Shown piece after piece: positions 7,484 to 16,632 of a stretch of 32,562 nucleotides of DNA. The stretch covers positions 1-32,562 of the forward strand of contig JAJRYC010000018.1 of NCBI GenBank assembly GCA_024275975.1, in the 5' to 3' direction. The notes beneath the pieces are model-generated. The model saw only the letters and a program-made list of their open reading frames with translations. It searched no databases and was not told the DNA's origin. How positions within the stretch are numbered: the stretch's first letter is position 1; each line of letters starts with the position of its first letter. Position numbers and translations under genes: made by a program. Source of the DNA: Nitrospirota bacterium. GTDB taxonomy: Bacteria; Nitrospirota; Thermodesulfovibrionia; Thermodesulfovibrionales; UBA6898.

Positions 7484-8065
7484 ATGAATAAGGAAATTAA
7501 GGAAATCATCCAGCTCGGCATGAAACTTGATGAGCTGTCAGGTGAAACATATGCTCTTTTTGCTAAAAGAGAGGATTTTGACAAAAAACTTGTCAATTTC
7601 TGGGCTGATATGGCCGAGATGAAGAAGAGGCATGCTAAATACTGGAAGAAGATGTTGAAACTGATCGTCTACAGGAATATGTTTAACAGGAATGCCAGTG
7701 ATCTTAAGATCATAATCAAGCAGTTAAAGAGCATTCAGGTGGAGATCGTTGAATTCCTCAGAAGATTAAGAAAGAAGAAGGTGAGCCAGGATGAAGCGAT
7801 CGCCCAGACAATCCTTAGTGAATTATGCCTGGTGTCTGATATTTTTCTTGAGTTGTTCTATACATATGACGAGACGTCTGGAGACTGCTCGATAAGCTGT
7901 GTGGAAGAGTGCGAAACCCATCTCGTGAGAATGGCGAATACTCTAAAGCCTTACCTGAAGCTGAACCCACTGTACGCCGTGCTGTTGAAATCAATTGTAG
8001 AGCTTAACCAGAAGTATGACTTTCTGTTGTCAACCTACAAAAGCATGAAGAAAGTAGCCGGATAA
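7484..8065 (+). CDS. unrecognised all-helical protein, possibly ferritin-like
   Basis: 193 residues; I do not recognise a named family. The sequence is rich in Lys and Glu and predicts as a helix bundle. Segments such as LDELSGETYALFAKREDF and WADMAEMKKRHAKYWKKML look like the first two helices of a rubrerythrin-type four-helix bundle (Glu, then Glu-x(3)-His), and SCVEECETHLVRMANTL could supply a later Glu and His. Three Cys cluster near 140-146 (DCSISCVEEC). There is no signal peptide or membrane segment. A GAGGTG box lies about 13 bases before the ATG, rather far. The 200 bases upstream (7279-7483) hold a small GGGCG/CGCCC hairpin and AT-rich promoter-like sequence. Confidence 0.6.
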   Translation: MNKEIKEIIQLGMKLDELSGETYALFAKREDFDKKLVNFWADMAEMKKRHAKYWKKMLKLIVYRNMFNRNASDLKIIIKQLKSIQVEIVEFLRRLRKKKVSQDEAIAQTILSELCLVSDIFLELFYTYDETSGDCSISCVEECETHLVRMANTLKPYLKLNPLYAVLLKSIVELNQKYDFLLSTYKSMKKVAG

Positions 8066-8352
8066 ATCCGGCGTTCCTAAGCACTCTAATAGATTCTGCC
8101 CATAAATTCAGTTTCTCTATCTGTCATTCCGACAGTCCTTAACTTACCATGTTGCACATATTTGACTGGACACCGGAGAGTTATTTAATTAAATGGAGCT
8201 CCGCCCCTTCCCCCGGTTCAAAGAAAAGCAACAGAGCAACGGATAAAGACGCATGGCGCAAAGCGCATAGCAAGAACAAAGACATAAAGAACGGAACCAA
8301 GAAAATGCACCCCGCGATTCTTTTTTAACGGTCTGCTTCCGGTCTGCCCGCT

Positions 8353-8392
8353 AAATTCAAGAAACTCGCTTCGCTCAGACAGTCTTGAATTT
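8353..8392. repeat. inverted repeat, 10-bp arms
   Basis: AAATTCAAGA (8353-8362) pairs perfectly with TCTTGAATTT (8383-8392) around a 20-base loop containing ACTCGCTTCGCTCAG. It resembles a dispersed chromosomal hairpin repeat; copy number elsewhere is unknown. Confidence 0.6.
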
Positions 8393-8550
8393 TAAACGCG
8401 TTCAGCCTCGGAATCATCCCTAAAATAATCAAAGGGGAATGAAAGAAAGGCATAGCGCAGAGAGCATGGCGCATAGCGTTAAAGCCTGGAAACAGAAGAC
8501 CAGGATGAAAAGTAATACCAACTGATGATAATTATAAAATCCCCCTCAGT

Positions 8551-8569
8551 CCCCCTTTACAAAAGGGGG
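8551..8569. repeat. hairpin repeat CCCCCTTT/AAAGGGGG
   Basis: A perfect 8-bp stem (8551-8558 with 8562-8569) around a 3-base loop. A second CCCCCT run precedes it at 8541. C-rich/G-rich hairpins of this type are common dispersed repeats in related genomes as I remember them; it could also stop transcription leaving arsM. Confidence 0.6.
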
Positions 8570-8639
8570 AGACCTGAACAGTTACCCTTACTGTTTAATT
8601 CAAGAGCATTATACGTTACTGTATTTAAAAAATTGGGTA

Positions 8640-9443
8640 CTAAGCGGGAGGTTTCCTTGCCTTTATATATGCTGAAAACACCATCTTTTCAACCCCTTTC
8701 CCGAAATTCCAGCTTCTGATTATCTCGTCGCTGTTGTCCTTGTCCTGAATAACAATATCTGTAAAACCTGCTCCGGTCAGGATTTCCTTCAGTTCCTCCA
8801 CGGGAACCGCGCCGGTTATTCAGCCGCTGTATGCATCTTCATTGTTCCTTATCTCCTCGGAAAAATCACCCTTTTTTAGTACATCGGAAATCGCCAGTCT
8901 GCCCCCTGGTGTTAGCACGCGGAAGGCCTCATTTATGACGGACTGCTTGTCTGGTGAAAGGTTGATCACGCAGTTGGATATGATCACATCGATCGATGAA
9001 TCATCAACAGGCAGGTGCTCAATGTCTCCAAGCCTGAATTCCACGTTTTTAACCCCAAGCCTGTCGGCGTTCTCCGTTGCCCTTTCAACCATTTCCGGCG
9101 TCATGTCCACGCCCGTAACAAAACTCTTCGGACCCGCCTTCATGGAAGCAAGGAAGGCGTCGAATCCCGCGCCGCTTCCCAGGTCGAGAATATGTTCGCC
9201 TTCTTTAAGATCGGCAATCGCATGTGGATTGCCGCAGCCGAGGCCGAGATTCGCCTCGCCAAGCCCTGTTTTCAATTCTTCATCGGAATAGCCAAGCCGC
9301 CGCCCTGTTTCAAGAATACTTACAGACCCTGAATTTGGAGAGCAGCAACTGGCGGAAGGAAGAGAGGACGCCTCATTTAATGCTACTTTTGAATAGCTTT
9401 TAATTACAAGATGTTTGATGCTTAATCTCCCTCTGTCTGTCAT
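8640..9443 (-). CDS. arsM: ArsM-type arsenite methyltransferase, candidate selenoprotein (Sec at UGA 8822-8820)
   Basis: Class I SAM methyltransferase: SAM motif ILDLGSGAGFDAF at 85-97 and the ArsM hallmark GLGCGNP (Cys70). Family members methylate As(III) using SAM and conserved Cys residues. The frame meets TGA at codon 208, inside AYSG-stop-ITGAVPVEELKEIL; in homologues this position is the catalytic Cys (CmArsM Cys174). Homology continues for 59 more codons (FTDIVIQDKDNSDEIIRSW, then GVEKMVFSAYIKARKP, the usual C terminus) to TAG at 8642-8640, giving 267 residues. A SECIS-like hairpin follows the TGA. I therefore read it as Sec; a TGC to TGA mutation is the alternative. The ribosome site GGAGG lies four bases before the ATG. 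It follows htpG by about 65 bases on the same strand. No selA, selB or selC is in this window. Confidence 0.8.
8790..8809 (-). promoter_or_regulatory. candidate bacterial SECIS element
   Basis: In the mRNA, CGGUUCC pairs with GGAACUG (7 bp, one G-U) around the loop CGUGGA. The stem begins 10 bases after the UGA and the loop 17 bases after it. The second loop base is G. These match the published general features of bacterial SECIS hairpins (loop roughly 16-37 bases from UGA, a G among the first two loop bases). Folding was done by eye. Confidence 0.65.
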
Positions 9444-9509
9444 TTAACCTCCATTAAGGATTTTTTCCGTGGTCCCGCCGGCTTTTTATTGTGCAACTTC
9501 CCCGGGTCT

Positions 9510-11426
9510 TCACGCCTGGAGGCGTTTTGTCTTATCAACCATCAGTTCGGCAACGGCTTTTGTAAATGCGGTCGGGTCTTTCGGCTTTGAGCCCTCCAGC
9601 AGAAGGGCTTGATTATAAAGCAAATCCGTGAACTCTTCAAGCAGGCGGTTGTTCTTATTATCTTCAAACAGCGCGTTCATGGTCTCGATGACCGGATGGG
9701 AAGGGTTAATCTCGAGAATTCTTTTGGACGCTGGAATGTCCTGTCCCATCGCCTTCATGAGTTTCTCCATCTGCGGGTCCATACCCCCTTCATCGGCGAC
9801 AAGACAGCAGGCTGAATCTTTCAGTCTGCCCGAGAGCCGGACCTCCTTGACGTCGTCTTTCAGCCGGTTGCTGATAAGCTCAATCAGTTTTTCATATTCC
9901 TTCCTGGCCTTCTTCTTGTCGTCTTCCCCTGATTTATCAAGATCCAGGTCCCCTTTTACCGCGGATTTGAGCTTTTTCCCTTTGTAAGTGCCCAGCCCTG
10001 TCATGATGATATCGTCAATTTCGTCCAGCATTATAAGCACTTCGTAATCTTTTTCTTTAAATGCTTCAAGATACGGGGACGTTATTATTTCGTTACGGGA
10101 GGCGCCGGTTATATAGTAAATGTCTTCCTGCCCCTCTTTCATGTTGTAGACATATTCCTGGAGACTCACATATTCGCCTGGTTCTTTTTTTGTCGACTCA
10201 AAAAGAAGCAGGTCGGCTATCTGTTCCCTCCTGGAGAAATCGAAATGTATCCCTTCCTTTAATACCCTTCCGAATTCTCTGTAAAAATTGAGGTATTTGG
10301 CGGGATCGTTTTTCTTCATATCAGCGATTGTATCGAGCACCAGTTTCGTAATGTTTTTCCTGATGACCGTGATATACCTGTTGTTCTGGAGCAGTTCTCT
10401 TGAGACGTTTAATGGGAGATCCGAGGAGTCGACCACTCCCTTCACAAACCTGAGGTATACAGGGAGCAAATCCTCGCAGTGGTCCATTATCCGGACCCTT
10501 TTGACATACAGGGCAGGGCCGATCTTGTAATCTTTATAAAGGATATTAATCGGGGCCCGTGAGGGTATGTACAGAAGCGCCGTAAATTCGGAAGTCCCTT
10601 CGGCCCTGTAGTGAATTACGTCGGCGGGTTCAGAAAAATCACCCGAGATATGTTTGTAGAATTCAGTATACTCATCCTGACTGACTTCGGACTTGGGTTT
10701 AAGCCAGATCGCCTTGCCCGAATTCAACCTCTCTTCTTCCCTGACCGTGTATTTTTGTCCCTTTTCGATCGTACTCTCTTTTTCACGCTCTACATCCATG
10801 ACGATGGGGTGCTCAATGTAATCGGAATACCTCTTTACTATGTCGCGTATCTCCTCTTCATTGAGATATTTCTTCTCTTCTTTTTTTATGTGCAGAATAA
10901 TATCAGTGCCCTTGTCCGCCTTTTCTATGTCTTCCACGGTAAACGCGCCGTCGGATGACGATTCCCATTTAACGCCTTTTTTATCTTTCCTGCCGGCTTT
11001 TCTGGACAGTACCGTGACCTTGTCGGCAATCATAAAGGACGAATAGAATCCAACGCCGAACTGACCGATCAGCCCGGGGTCGTTTTTTGTCTCCCTGTCG
11101 CGCAATGCCTTGATGAAGTCCTGAGTCCCGGAATGCGCGATTGTTCCCAGCGCCTCTATTATCTCCTCCCGGGTCATGCCTATGCCGTTGTCATGTATGG
11201 TCAGAGTTCCAGCGTCCTTGTCCGCTGTGATTTTGATCTTCCATTCTCCGTCCCCTTCCAGGATATCTCCGTTTGTGAGAGATTCATAACGCGCCTTGTC
11301 TATGGCGTCCGAGGCATTGGAGATGAGTTCCCTCAGGAATATCTCCTTGTGGGAATAAAGGGAGTGTACCATCAAATCCAGTAATTGTTTGACTTCTGCT
11401 TTAAATTCAAGACTTTCTACGGCCAT
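9510..11426 (-). CDS. htpG: molecular chaperone HtpG (Hsp90)
   Basis: 638 residues, full length for bacterial Hsp90. The N-terminal GHKL ATPase domain shows LRELISNASDAIDKARYESL (Asn and Asp for Mg-ATP), DNGIGMTREE and GQFGVGFYSSFMIADKV. The middle domain carries the LPLNVSRELLQNNRYI segment with the catalytic Arg, and the C-terminal dimerisation domain starts around 510. It acts in the cytosol on partly folded clients. The ATG at 11426 has AAGGAGT about 10 bases upstream. It ends with TGA, then arsM follows on the same strand, so the two may be co-transcribed. The 150 bases upstream hold no CIRCE-type inverted repeat that I can see. Confidence 0.96.
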   Translation of the reverse strand: MAVESLEFKAEVKQLLDLMVHSLYSHKEIFLRELISNASDAIDKARYESLTNGDILEGDGEWKIKITADKDAGTLTIHDNGIGMTREEIIEALGTIAHSGTQDFIKALRDRETKNDPGLIGQFGVGFYSSFMIADKVTVLSRKAGRKDKKGVKWESSSDGAFTVEDIEKADKGTDIILHIKKEEKKYLNEEEIRDIVKRYSDYIEHPIVMDVEREKESTIEKGQKYTVREEERLNSGKAIWLKPKSEVSQDEYTEFYKHISGDFSEPADVIHYRAEGTSEFTALLYIPSRAPINILYKDYKIGPALYVKRVRIMDHCEDLLPVYLRFVKGVVDSSDLPLNVSRELLQNNRYITVIRKNITKLVLDTIADMKKNDPAKYLNFYREFGRVLKEGIHFDFSRREQIADLLLFESTKKEPGEYVSLQEYVYNMKEGQEDIYYITGASRNEIITSPYLEAFKEKDYEVLIMLDEIDDIIMTGLGTYKGKKLKSAVKGDLDLDKSGEDDKKKARKEYEKLIELISNRLKDDVKEVRLSGRLKDSACCLVADEGGMDPQMEKLMKAMGQDIPASKRILEINPSHPVIETMNALFEDNKNNRLLEEFTDLLYNQALLLEGSKPKDPTAFTKAVAELMVDKTKRLQA

Positions 11427-11579
11427 ATTCAGAATACTCCTTGCTTTTGATTTAAATTTAACCCAAATACTATTTAATTGGCGGGTTTAACCGCTATCTT
11501 TGGGTCAGTGAAAGCACAATGCTCATTTTTAAAATATAAAATTAAAGAAAAAAAATCAATACACGGCATCCCGTTATCT

Positions 11580-12695
11580 CTAATGATGCCTCCTCCACAG
11601 GATTTTTCTTATAATCCCGCCGTAAAATGTCTCCCTTGCGCTCAGCGCCCCGTACGGACAAAACTCTATGCAGCAGTAACACCTGATGCATCTGTCGTAG
11701 TCGAAGCTGATTCCATTTTTAGTTACTGTTATTGCCTTTGCATGGCAGTAACGCAGGCATTCGCCGCAGAGCCTGCATATTTTATCATCCGGAACGGGTC
11801 TCTGTACCAGGTGTCTTCTCATGAAGCCGTGAAGCTTTCTGGGGCCGAAGATTACGGGGACTGTTTCAGGCAGCCTGAAATCCTTTATCACTGGAAAGTC
11901 GCCTTCTTTCTCTATTTCTTCGCTGACGAAGCCTGCCGCTCTGGCGGCTTTATTTGTGAACAGTCTGTCCGGATCAATACCCAGCAGCTCGCAGACAGTG
12001 ATGTCTAGAGCAACCGCATCACTGCCGCCCATAAGCAGACCCAGATGTTTTGGAATTCCGCTTCTGCCCGGCCCCGCTCCTTCCATCGCCAGTATGCCGT
12101 CAATAATCGTCAATGAGGGGCGGAGCGCTTTGTATATCCTGACTAGCAGGCCGGCGAACATCTCACTGTCAACCCCTGTCCTGAAATGCCACTCCGGTTT
12201 TCTCATGCCGACAATACAGCCGAACAAATTTTTCACCCCGAGCGTCAGTAGCATCTGGGTATGTGTTTTTAGTTTTGGGAGGTTTATAATAACATCCGCG
12301 TTTACAGCGTCTTCAGCGATCTCGATTTTGTTAAACGGAGGGCCGATGTCAAAGGGCACGGAACGCCTGAACTCCGTGCAATCTATATTCAGACCATTCA
12401 GCGCTTTTTTTATGCCGCTCTCCATGATCACTTTATCGAATGCCCCTGACCCCGGGCTGTCTGATATCTGTGGGACAGCCCCTTTCGCCAGCACATATTC
12501 CGCTGAAGCCCTGATGATCAGCGGATGCGTCAGTATTGCGCTCTCCGGCGGGGCGGGTGCGAGCAGGTTCGGTTTTATTAAAACCCGGCTGTTTTTTCTG
12601 ATATGACCGGAGTCGATGGATTCCAGAAGCTCAAAGATTTGAGGCTTGAGTTCTTCATAATTGTAAGATGATTTTTTCAGTATTACTTTCGGCAT
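11580..12695 (-). CDS. DUF362 protein with two C-terminal [4Fe-4S] ferredoxin motifs
   Basis: 371 residues. About 1-290 is the DUF362 domain (RVLIKPNLLAPAPPESA; DVIINLPKLKTHTQMLLTLG; VKNLFGCIVG; IDGILAMEGAGPG). The C terminus has two complete CX2CX2CX3CP-like clusters: Cys307, 310, 313, 317 and Cys336, 339, 342, 346. That suggests a cytosolic electron carrier or iron-sulfur maturation factor; the family has no settled biochemical role. It ends with TAG, AGA, TAA, i.e. a second stop two codons later. No ribosome site is visible before the ATG. The neighbouring genes do not suggest a pathway. Confidence 0.88.
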   Translation of the reverse strand: MPKVILKKSSYNYEELKPQIFELLESIDSGHIRKNSRVLIKPNLLAPAPPESAILTHPLIIRASAEYVLAKGAVPQISDSPGSGAFDKVIMESGIKKALNGLNIDCTEFRRSVPFDIGPPFNKIEIAEDAVNADVIINLPKLKTHTQMLLTLGVKNLFGCIVGMRKPEWHFRTGVDSEMFAGLLVRIYKALRPSLTIIDGILAMEGAGPGRSGIPKHLGLLMGGSDAVALDITVCELLGIDPDRLFTNKAARAAGFVSEEIEKEGDFPVIKDFRLPETVPVIFGPRKLHGFMRRHLVQRPVPDDKICRLCGECLRYCHAKAITVTKNGISFDYDRCIRCYCCIEFCPYGALSARETFYGGIIRKILWRRHH

Positions 12696-12788
12696 GCTAA
12701 ATCATAATATCTTAAAATATCGGGGGAAATAGTTGATCTTGCAATATTCAGTTCCTGAACAGGCACTGGGAAATGATCAGGAAAATAA

Positions 12789-12818
12789 AAATCCGCCCCG
12801 GATATACGGGGCGGATTT
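12789..12818 (-). terminator. rho-independent terminator of hflK-hflC
   Basis: A perfect 12-bp GC-rich stem (AAATCCGCCCCG at 12789-12800 with 12807-12818) has a 6-base loop. On the minus strand it is followed by TTTTTATTTT, five bases beyond the hflC stop. Confidence 0.9.
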
Positions 12819-12822
12819 CCGA

Positions 12823-13776
12823 TTATTTGCCGGACGACTTCCTCAGATATTTAAAGAAATCGCCTTTTGTCGACAAAATCAGCCAGTCTTTTTCGGATAA
12901 TGTCGTCTGATAGGTCTCCATGGTCTTGATGAAGCCGTAGAACTCACGGGATTCAGGACTCTGGTTATAAGCGCCGGCATATATAGCGGATGCCTCTCCG
13001 TCGGCCTGGCCGATGATTTCCTGGGCGGTTTTATAGGCCTCGGACTGAATCTTTTTCAGGTCGCGTTCCTTGTCGCCAAGGATCTTGGATGCCTCACCCT
13101 GACCTTCAGAGCGAAATTTGTCCGCCATCCGCTTGCGCTATGTAATCATCCGTTCGAATATCTTCTCCCGGACTTCTTCCACGTAATTAATTCTCTTGAA
13201 TCTCAGGTCAAGCAGTTCGATCCCGAGTGCAAGGGTCCGCTTGCCGGCTACCTCAACGATGGCCTGTGTTATTTTTTCCCTGCCGTACTTGATTTTACGT
13301 AAAACCTCGGCCTTTTCCCTCTCCGTCAATTCCTCGCTTACCTGGTATTCCCGGTTTGTCGAACGGATTATCTCAACCAGCTCGTAAGTGGCGATCGCGT
13401 TTCGGACCTCGCCGTCCAGAATATCATCCAGCCGGCTTTGCGCGCCACGTTCGTCACGTACCCGCTGAAAGAACAACAGCGGGTCTGCTATCCGCCAGCG
13501 AGCGTAAGTATCAACCCAGATAAATCTTTTATCCCTGGTGGGCACCTGGTTGGGATCGCCGTCCCATTCCAGAAACCGTCTCTCGAAATAATTGGCTGTC
13601 TGGACGAAGGGTATCTTGAAATGGATACCCGGGCTCACCACCGGCTCGCCAACCGGCTTGCCGAATTGCGTGATTATGACCTGTTCTGTTTCGTTGACAA
13701 TATAAGCGGAAGACATAATGGCAATCAGGGCCAGAAACACTATGCCTGCAAGCACAATATATTTTTTGTTATTCAT
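12823..13776 (-). CDS. hflC: HflC, SPFH-domain FtsH modulator, with one in-frame amber codon
   Basis: The whole frame encodes 317 residues, the normal HflC length. An N-terminal membrane anchor (IVLAGIVFLALIAIMSSAYI) is followed by the SPFH domain (VNETEQVIITQFGKPVGEPV, PGIHFKIPFVQ, TRDKRFIWVDTYARWRI). Codon 213 is TAG (13140-13138) in KIFERMIT-stop-RKRMADKFRSEGQGEA, the most conserved stretch of the family, where I would expect Glu; the same frame then runs 104 codons to TAA. With HflK it forms a membrane ring around the FtsH protease. Its ATG overlaps the hflK stop (ATGA). Truncation at the TAG would remove the coiled coil needed for the ring. A second internal ATG at 13128-13126 could restart a fragment, but it has no good ribosome site. 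Confidence 0.87.
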
Positions 13777-14771
13777 CTTGAACCTCCCTTATCGAACTGA
13801 AACAGCGGCAGTATACCTGTGGCTTCCTCGTCTGTGATAAGCTTTCTTCCGACATTTTGCATGACATCATTCATGGTTTCCAGGTAAATACGTTGACGCG
13901 TCACCTCTTTTGCTTTCAGGTATTCTTTAAAAACAGCATCGAATTTTGCAGCTTCGCCGCGCGCATTATTGACACGTTCCATTGCGTATCCCTTAGCTCC
14001 TTCAATAGACCTCTCTGCCTCTCCACGTGCCCTGGGGATTACCTTGTTATATTCAGACAGTGCCTGGTTAATCAATTTTTCCCCCTCCTGCTGAGCTTCA
14101 TTGACTTCATTAAAAGCGGGTTTTACGGATTCGGGCGGATTAACGTCCTACAGCACAACCTGTACCACCTTTATTCCCATTTCGTACTGGTCGCATAATT
14201 CCTGGAGTTTCGCGGCGACGGTGTTAGCGACTTCCTGACGTCCGATGGTCAGCACCTCGTCCACCGAACGGTCACCAACAATCTTACGCATCATCGCTTC
14301 ATTGATGTCCCTGAAGGTCTGTTCCGGATGTCTCACGCGAAACAGAAAGTTGTAAGGATCCTTGATGCGGTATTGCGCGATCCATTCCACTTCAGCGGCG
14401 TTCAGGTCACCCGTTAACATCAATGACTCTTCCTGATAGCCTTTTGAAGTATATCGGGAGTTAGTGCTGGACGCTCTCGTCCGGAATCCAAATTCAAGTT
14501 TTAATTGCCGCTCGACCGGTACCTTGTAGACCTGTTCTATTCCAAATGGTAATCTGAAATTCAGGCCGGGATTGACTGTACGGGTGTATTTGCCCAACTG
14601 CAGAATAACTCCGACTTCAGCCGGTTCAACGGTGAAGACCGAAGAAAGCAGAAAGACCAAAAGCAGTACCGCAAGCGCCACGCCGATGATTATTTTGGGG
14701 TTAAATTTTGGCAGCCGGAAATCCTTTGGTAACTGAAGATCTTTAATATCAAACGGGGTTTTCGGATCCAT
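13773..14771 (-). CDS. hflK: HflK, SPFH-domain FtsH modulator, with one in-frame amber codon
   Basis: The whole frame encodes 332 residues. It has one transmembrane segment (IIIGVALAVLLLVFLLSSVF) followed by SPFH signatures (VEPAEVGVILQLGKYTRTV, PGLNFRLPFGIEQV, AEVEWIAQYRIKDPYNFLF). Codon 208 is TAG (14150-14148), in VVQVVL-stop-DVNPPESVKPAFNEV. The family nearly always has Gln here (LQDVNPPE). The same frame continues through NEAQQEGEKLINQALSEYNK and the coiled coil to TGA. A GAGGAGG ribosome site precedes the ATG at 14771. It pairs with hflC in one operon ending at the terminator 12789-12818. Downstream of 14771 to the tRNA at 15064 there is no gene. Confidence 0.87.
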
Positions 14772-15063
14772 CTGTCATTACCTCCTCTGGCGCTGTCATT
14801 ACCGGCTTGACCGGAAACCCAGAACCATTCAAATTAATAAACTCTCTGAGCCACTCCGCATCAAGCGTGCAATGGGGCAGAGGGTAACAGTTTTCCTGTT
14901 CCTGATACCTCGCGGCACCGCTGTGTTACAGGTAACATGAATAATAAAACAAAAAAAGGGAAAAATACAACTATTTTGCGATTTGTTATGACCGGAGGCC
15001 GGCTTTCCGTGAACATCGAAATTGCAGGTGAGCTGAACGGGATAATTTATATCGACGCTGGAC

Positions 15064-15141
<78 letters not shown>

Positions 15142-15239
15142 AAGAATATATACTATATGATAACAAAAATAAAAATCAAACAAATGAAGGTTTACGCGGG
15201 GTTATTCGTGACTACGGCGCCGCGTGATATTCATACAGG

Positions 15240-15956
15240 TCAATAATTAAGAATTTCCAGGTAGTCCCTGATGTCCCTGGCGTCAGCGCCTGTCGACTTA
15301 TGTTTTTTCAGCTCCAGGTCTTCCCGGGCCCTTTCCGTATCATCCTGATAACCGGGGTCGAGTTTTATCGCCTTTGTCATGGCCGAGGACGCGTCGCCGT
15401 ACCGGCCCAATGCGTTAAAACAGAGAGCCAGCCCGAGGTAAGGCGTGCTTAAGTCAGGGGCCCTTTTAATTGCTTCACTATAGGATTTGACGGCTGATGC
15501 GAATTTGCCGAGCCTGTAATATGAATTGCCCATACTGATGTACGCTTTTTCAGGCGTGGGATAAGTGAGGTTGGAGACGGCCTTTTGATAGTAAGATATT
15601 GCTGTTTCATACCGGCCTGATTTTTCATACGCGTAGCCCAGGTTATTGTTCGCGTCGGAATAGTCAGGATCGATCTTTAAGGCCTTTTTGAAATGTTTTA
15701 TGGATTCCTCTGTCTCGTTAAAGTGAAGAAGATAGATAATGCCGATCGCATTGAGGACCCTTTGATCGTTCGGGTTGAATTCGTATGCCTTCTGGAATTC
15801 CACGAACGCCCTCTGTATTTTATTGGTATCAAGAAACGCGACGCCGAGCTTATAATGCGCGGTCGCGTCTTCAACGCTAATTTTTGTTCCGGTGAAGGCA
15901 CATGAAATCACGGAAGAAAAAAGAAGTAAAACAGCAAAAAAATTCAGTCTCTTCAA
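15240..15956 (-). CDS. TPR-repeat lipoprotein (PilF/PilW-like)
   Basis: 238 residues. The signal FFAVLLLFSSVISC ends at a lipobox Cys near residue 19, so it should be lipidated and exported. About five TPRs follow, e.g. AHYKLGVAFLDTNKIQRAF, ANNNLGYAYEKSGRYETAI, AYISMGNSYYRLGKFASAV and PYLGLALCFNALGRYGDAS. Length, lipobox and a TPR-only body match PilF/PilW, the outer-membrane pilotin for type IV pilus secretin assembly. No other pilus gene is nearby, so a general scaffold role is equally possible. It ends with TGA. Confidence 0.82.
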   Translation of the reverse strand: MKRLNFFAVLLLFSSVISCAFTGTKISVEDATAHYKLGVAFLDTNKIQRAFVEFQKAYEFNPNDQRVLNAIGIIYLLHFNETEESIKHFKKALKIDPDYSDANNNLGYAYEKSGRYETAISYYQKAVSNLTYPTPEKAYISMGNSYYRLGKFASAVKSYSEAIKRAPDLSTPYLGLALCFNALGRYGDASSAMTKAIKLDPGYQDDTERAREDLELKKHKSTGADARDIRDYLEILNY

Positions 15957-16036
15957 AATTTATTGCCTCCTGTGAAAAATTTAATAATCTTGAGTTTAAG
16001 CAATTTCAGCAACAGTATTCAAGGAAGTTCAGGCGA

Positions 16037-16564
16037 CTACCGGCGGCCTGAATAATATTCAGCGACCTCAATGGCGTCCCATGGCCGGCAGTCCTCTTTC
16101 GTGAATCCCAGCAGTCCGGCGGATCTGTATACTGTTTTAATGTCAGTGCCTTCAATCTCCAGAAATTCAGGGATGTACTCATATTCATCATGGTACTTGT
16201 CGAGTTCGAAATGGACCCCTTCAAGTTCATAGGTTGTCCTGTCTTTTTTCATCTCCATCCATGCCGAAAAACCGGCTGATTCGAGAATAATCCTCATTGT
16301 ATCGAAGTCCGATACTCTAGTCTCTTTTTCTTCCCTCACCTTCGCTTCAGTATCCACGATATCTTTTTTAAATGTAATGACGGCCTTTTCCCCTTCTTTT
16401 CTGAGCCTGAGCATTCCCCCGTTTTTCCGGATCGAATTATCGGTGGAATCGTAGTATATCGCGTATATTTCACCATCGAAGACCTTTTTTGCTCCCAACG
16501 AGACGAGTTTCTCTGCTGTCTTTTTTCTGTCTATATCGAGAATCTTTATTTCTATCTCGCGCAT
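16037..16564 (-). CDS. CYTH-domain protein (class IV adenylate cyclase / CyaB-like)
   Basis: 175 residues covering a complete CYTH triphosphate-tunnel domain. The opening REIEIKILDID carries the ExExK motif. Alternating basic and acidic strands follow: LRLRKEGEKAVITFKK, VREEKETRVSD and YELEGVHFELDKY with EFLEIEGTD. Such proteins hydrolyse or cyclise nucleoside triphosphates or bind inorganic triphosphate. The class IV cyclase name comes from the closest family style, not from proof of activity. It ends with TAG, followed by TGA six codons later. It lies between the GGDEF and TPR genes on the same strand. Confidence 0.85.
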   Translation of the reverse strand: MREIEIKILDIDRKKTAEKLVSLGAKKVFDGEIYAIYYDSTDNSIRKNGGMLRLRKEGEKAVITFKKDIVDTEAKVREEKETRVSDFDTMRIILESAGFSAWMEMKKDRTTYELEGVHFELDKYHDEYEYIPEFLEIEGTDIKTVYRSAGLLGFTKEDCRPWDAIEVAEYYSGRR

Positions 16565-16632
16565 ACCTGAATCTTTTTGTCAACGGCGGACATGCTGAAG
16601 TGGCCGCCCTGAATCGTGAATGACACGGAACG

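Larger units (their letters stand above)
8066..8639. other. gene-free, repeat-bearing stretch
   Basis: No convincing coding frame on either strand. It contains two hairpin repeats (listed separately) and two clusters of the word GCATGGCGCA/GCATAGCGCA (about 8250-8272 and 8450-8478). It separates the plus-strand block from the minus-strand arsM-htpG block and looks like accumulated short repeat debris. Confidence 0.6.
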
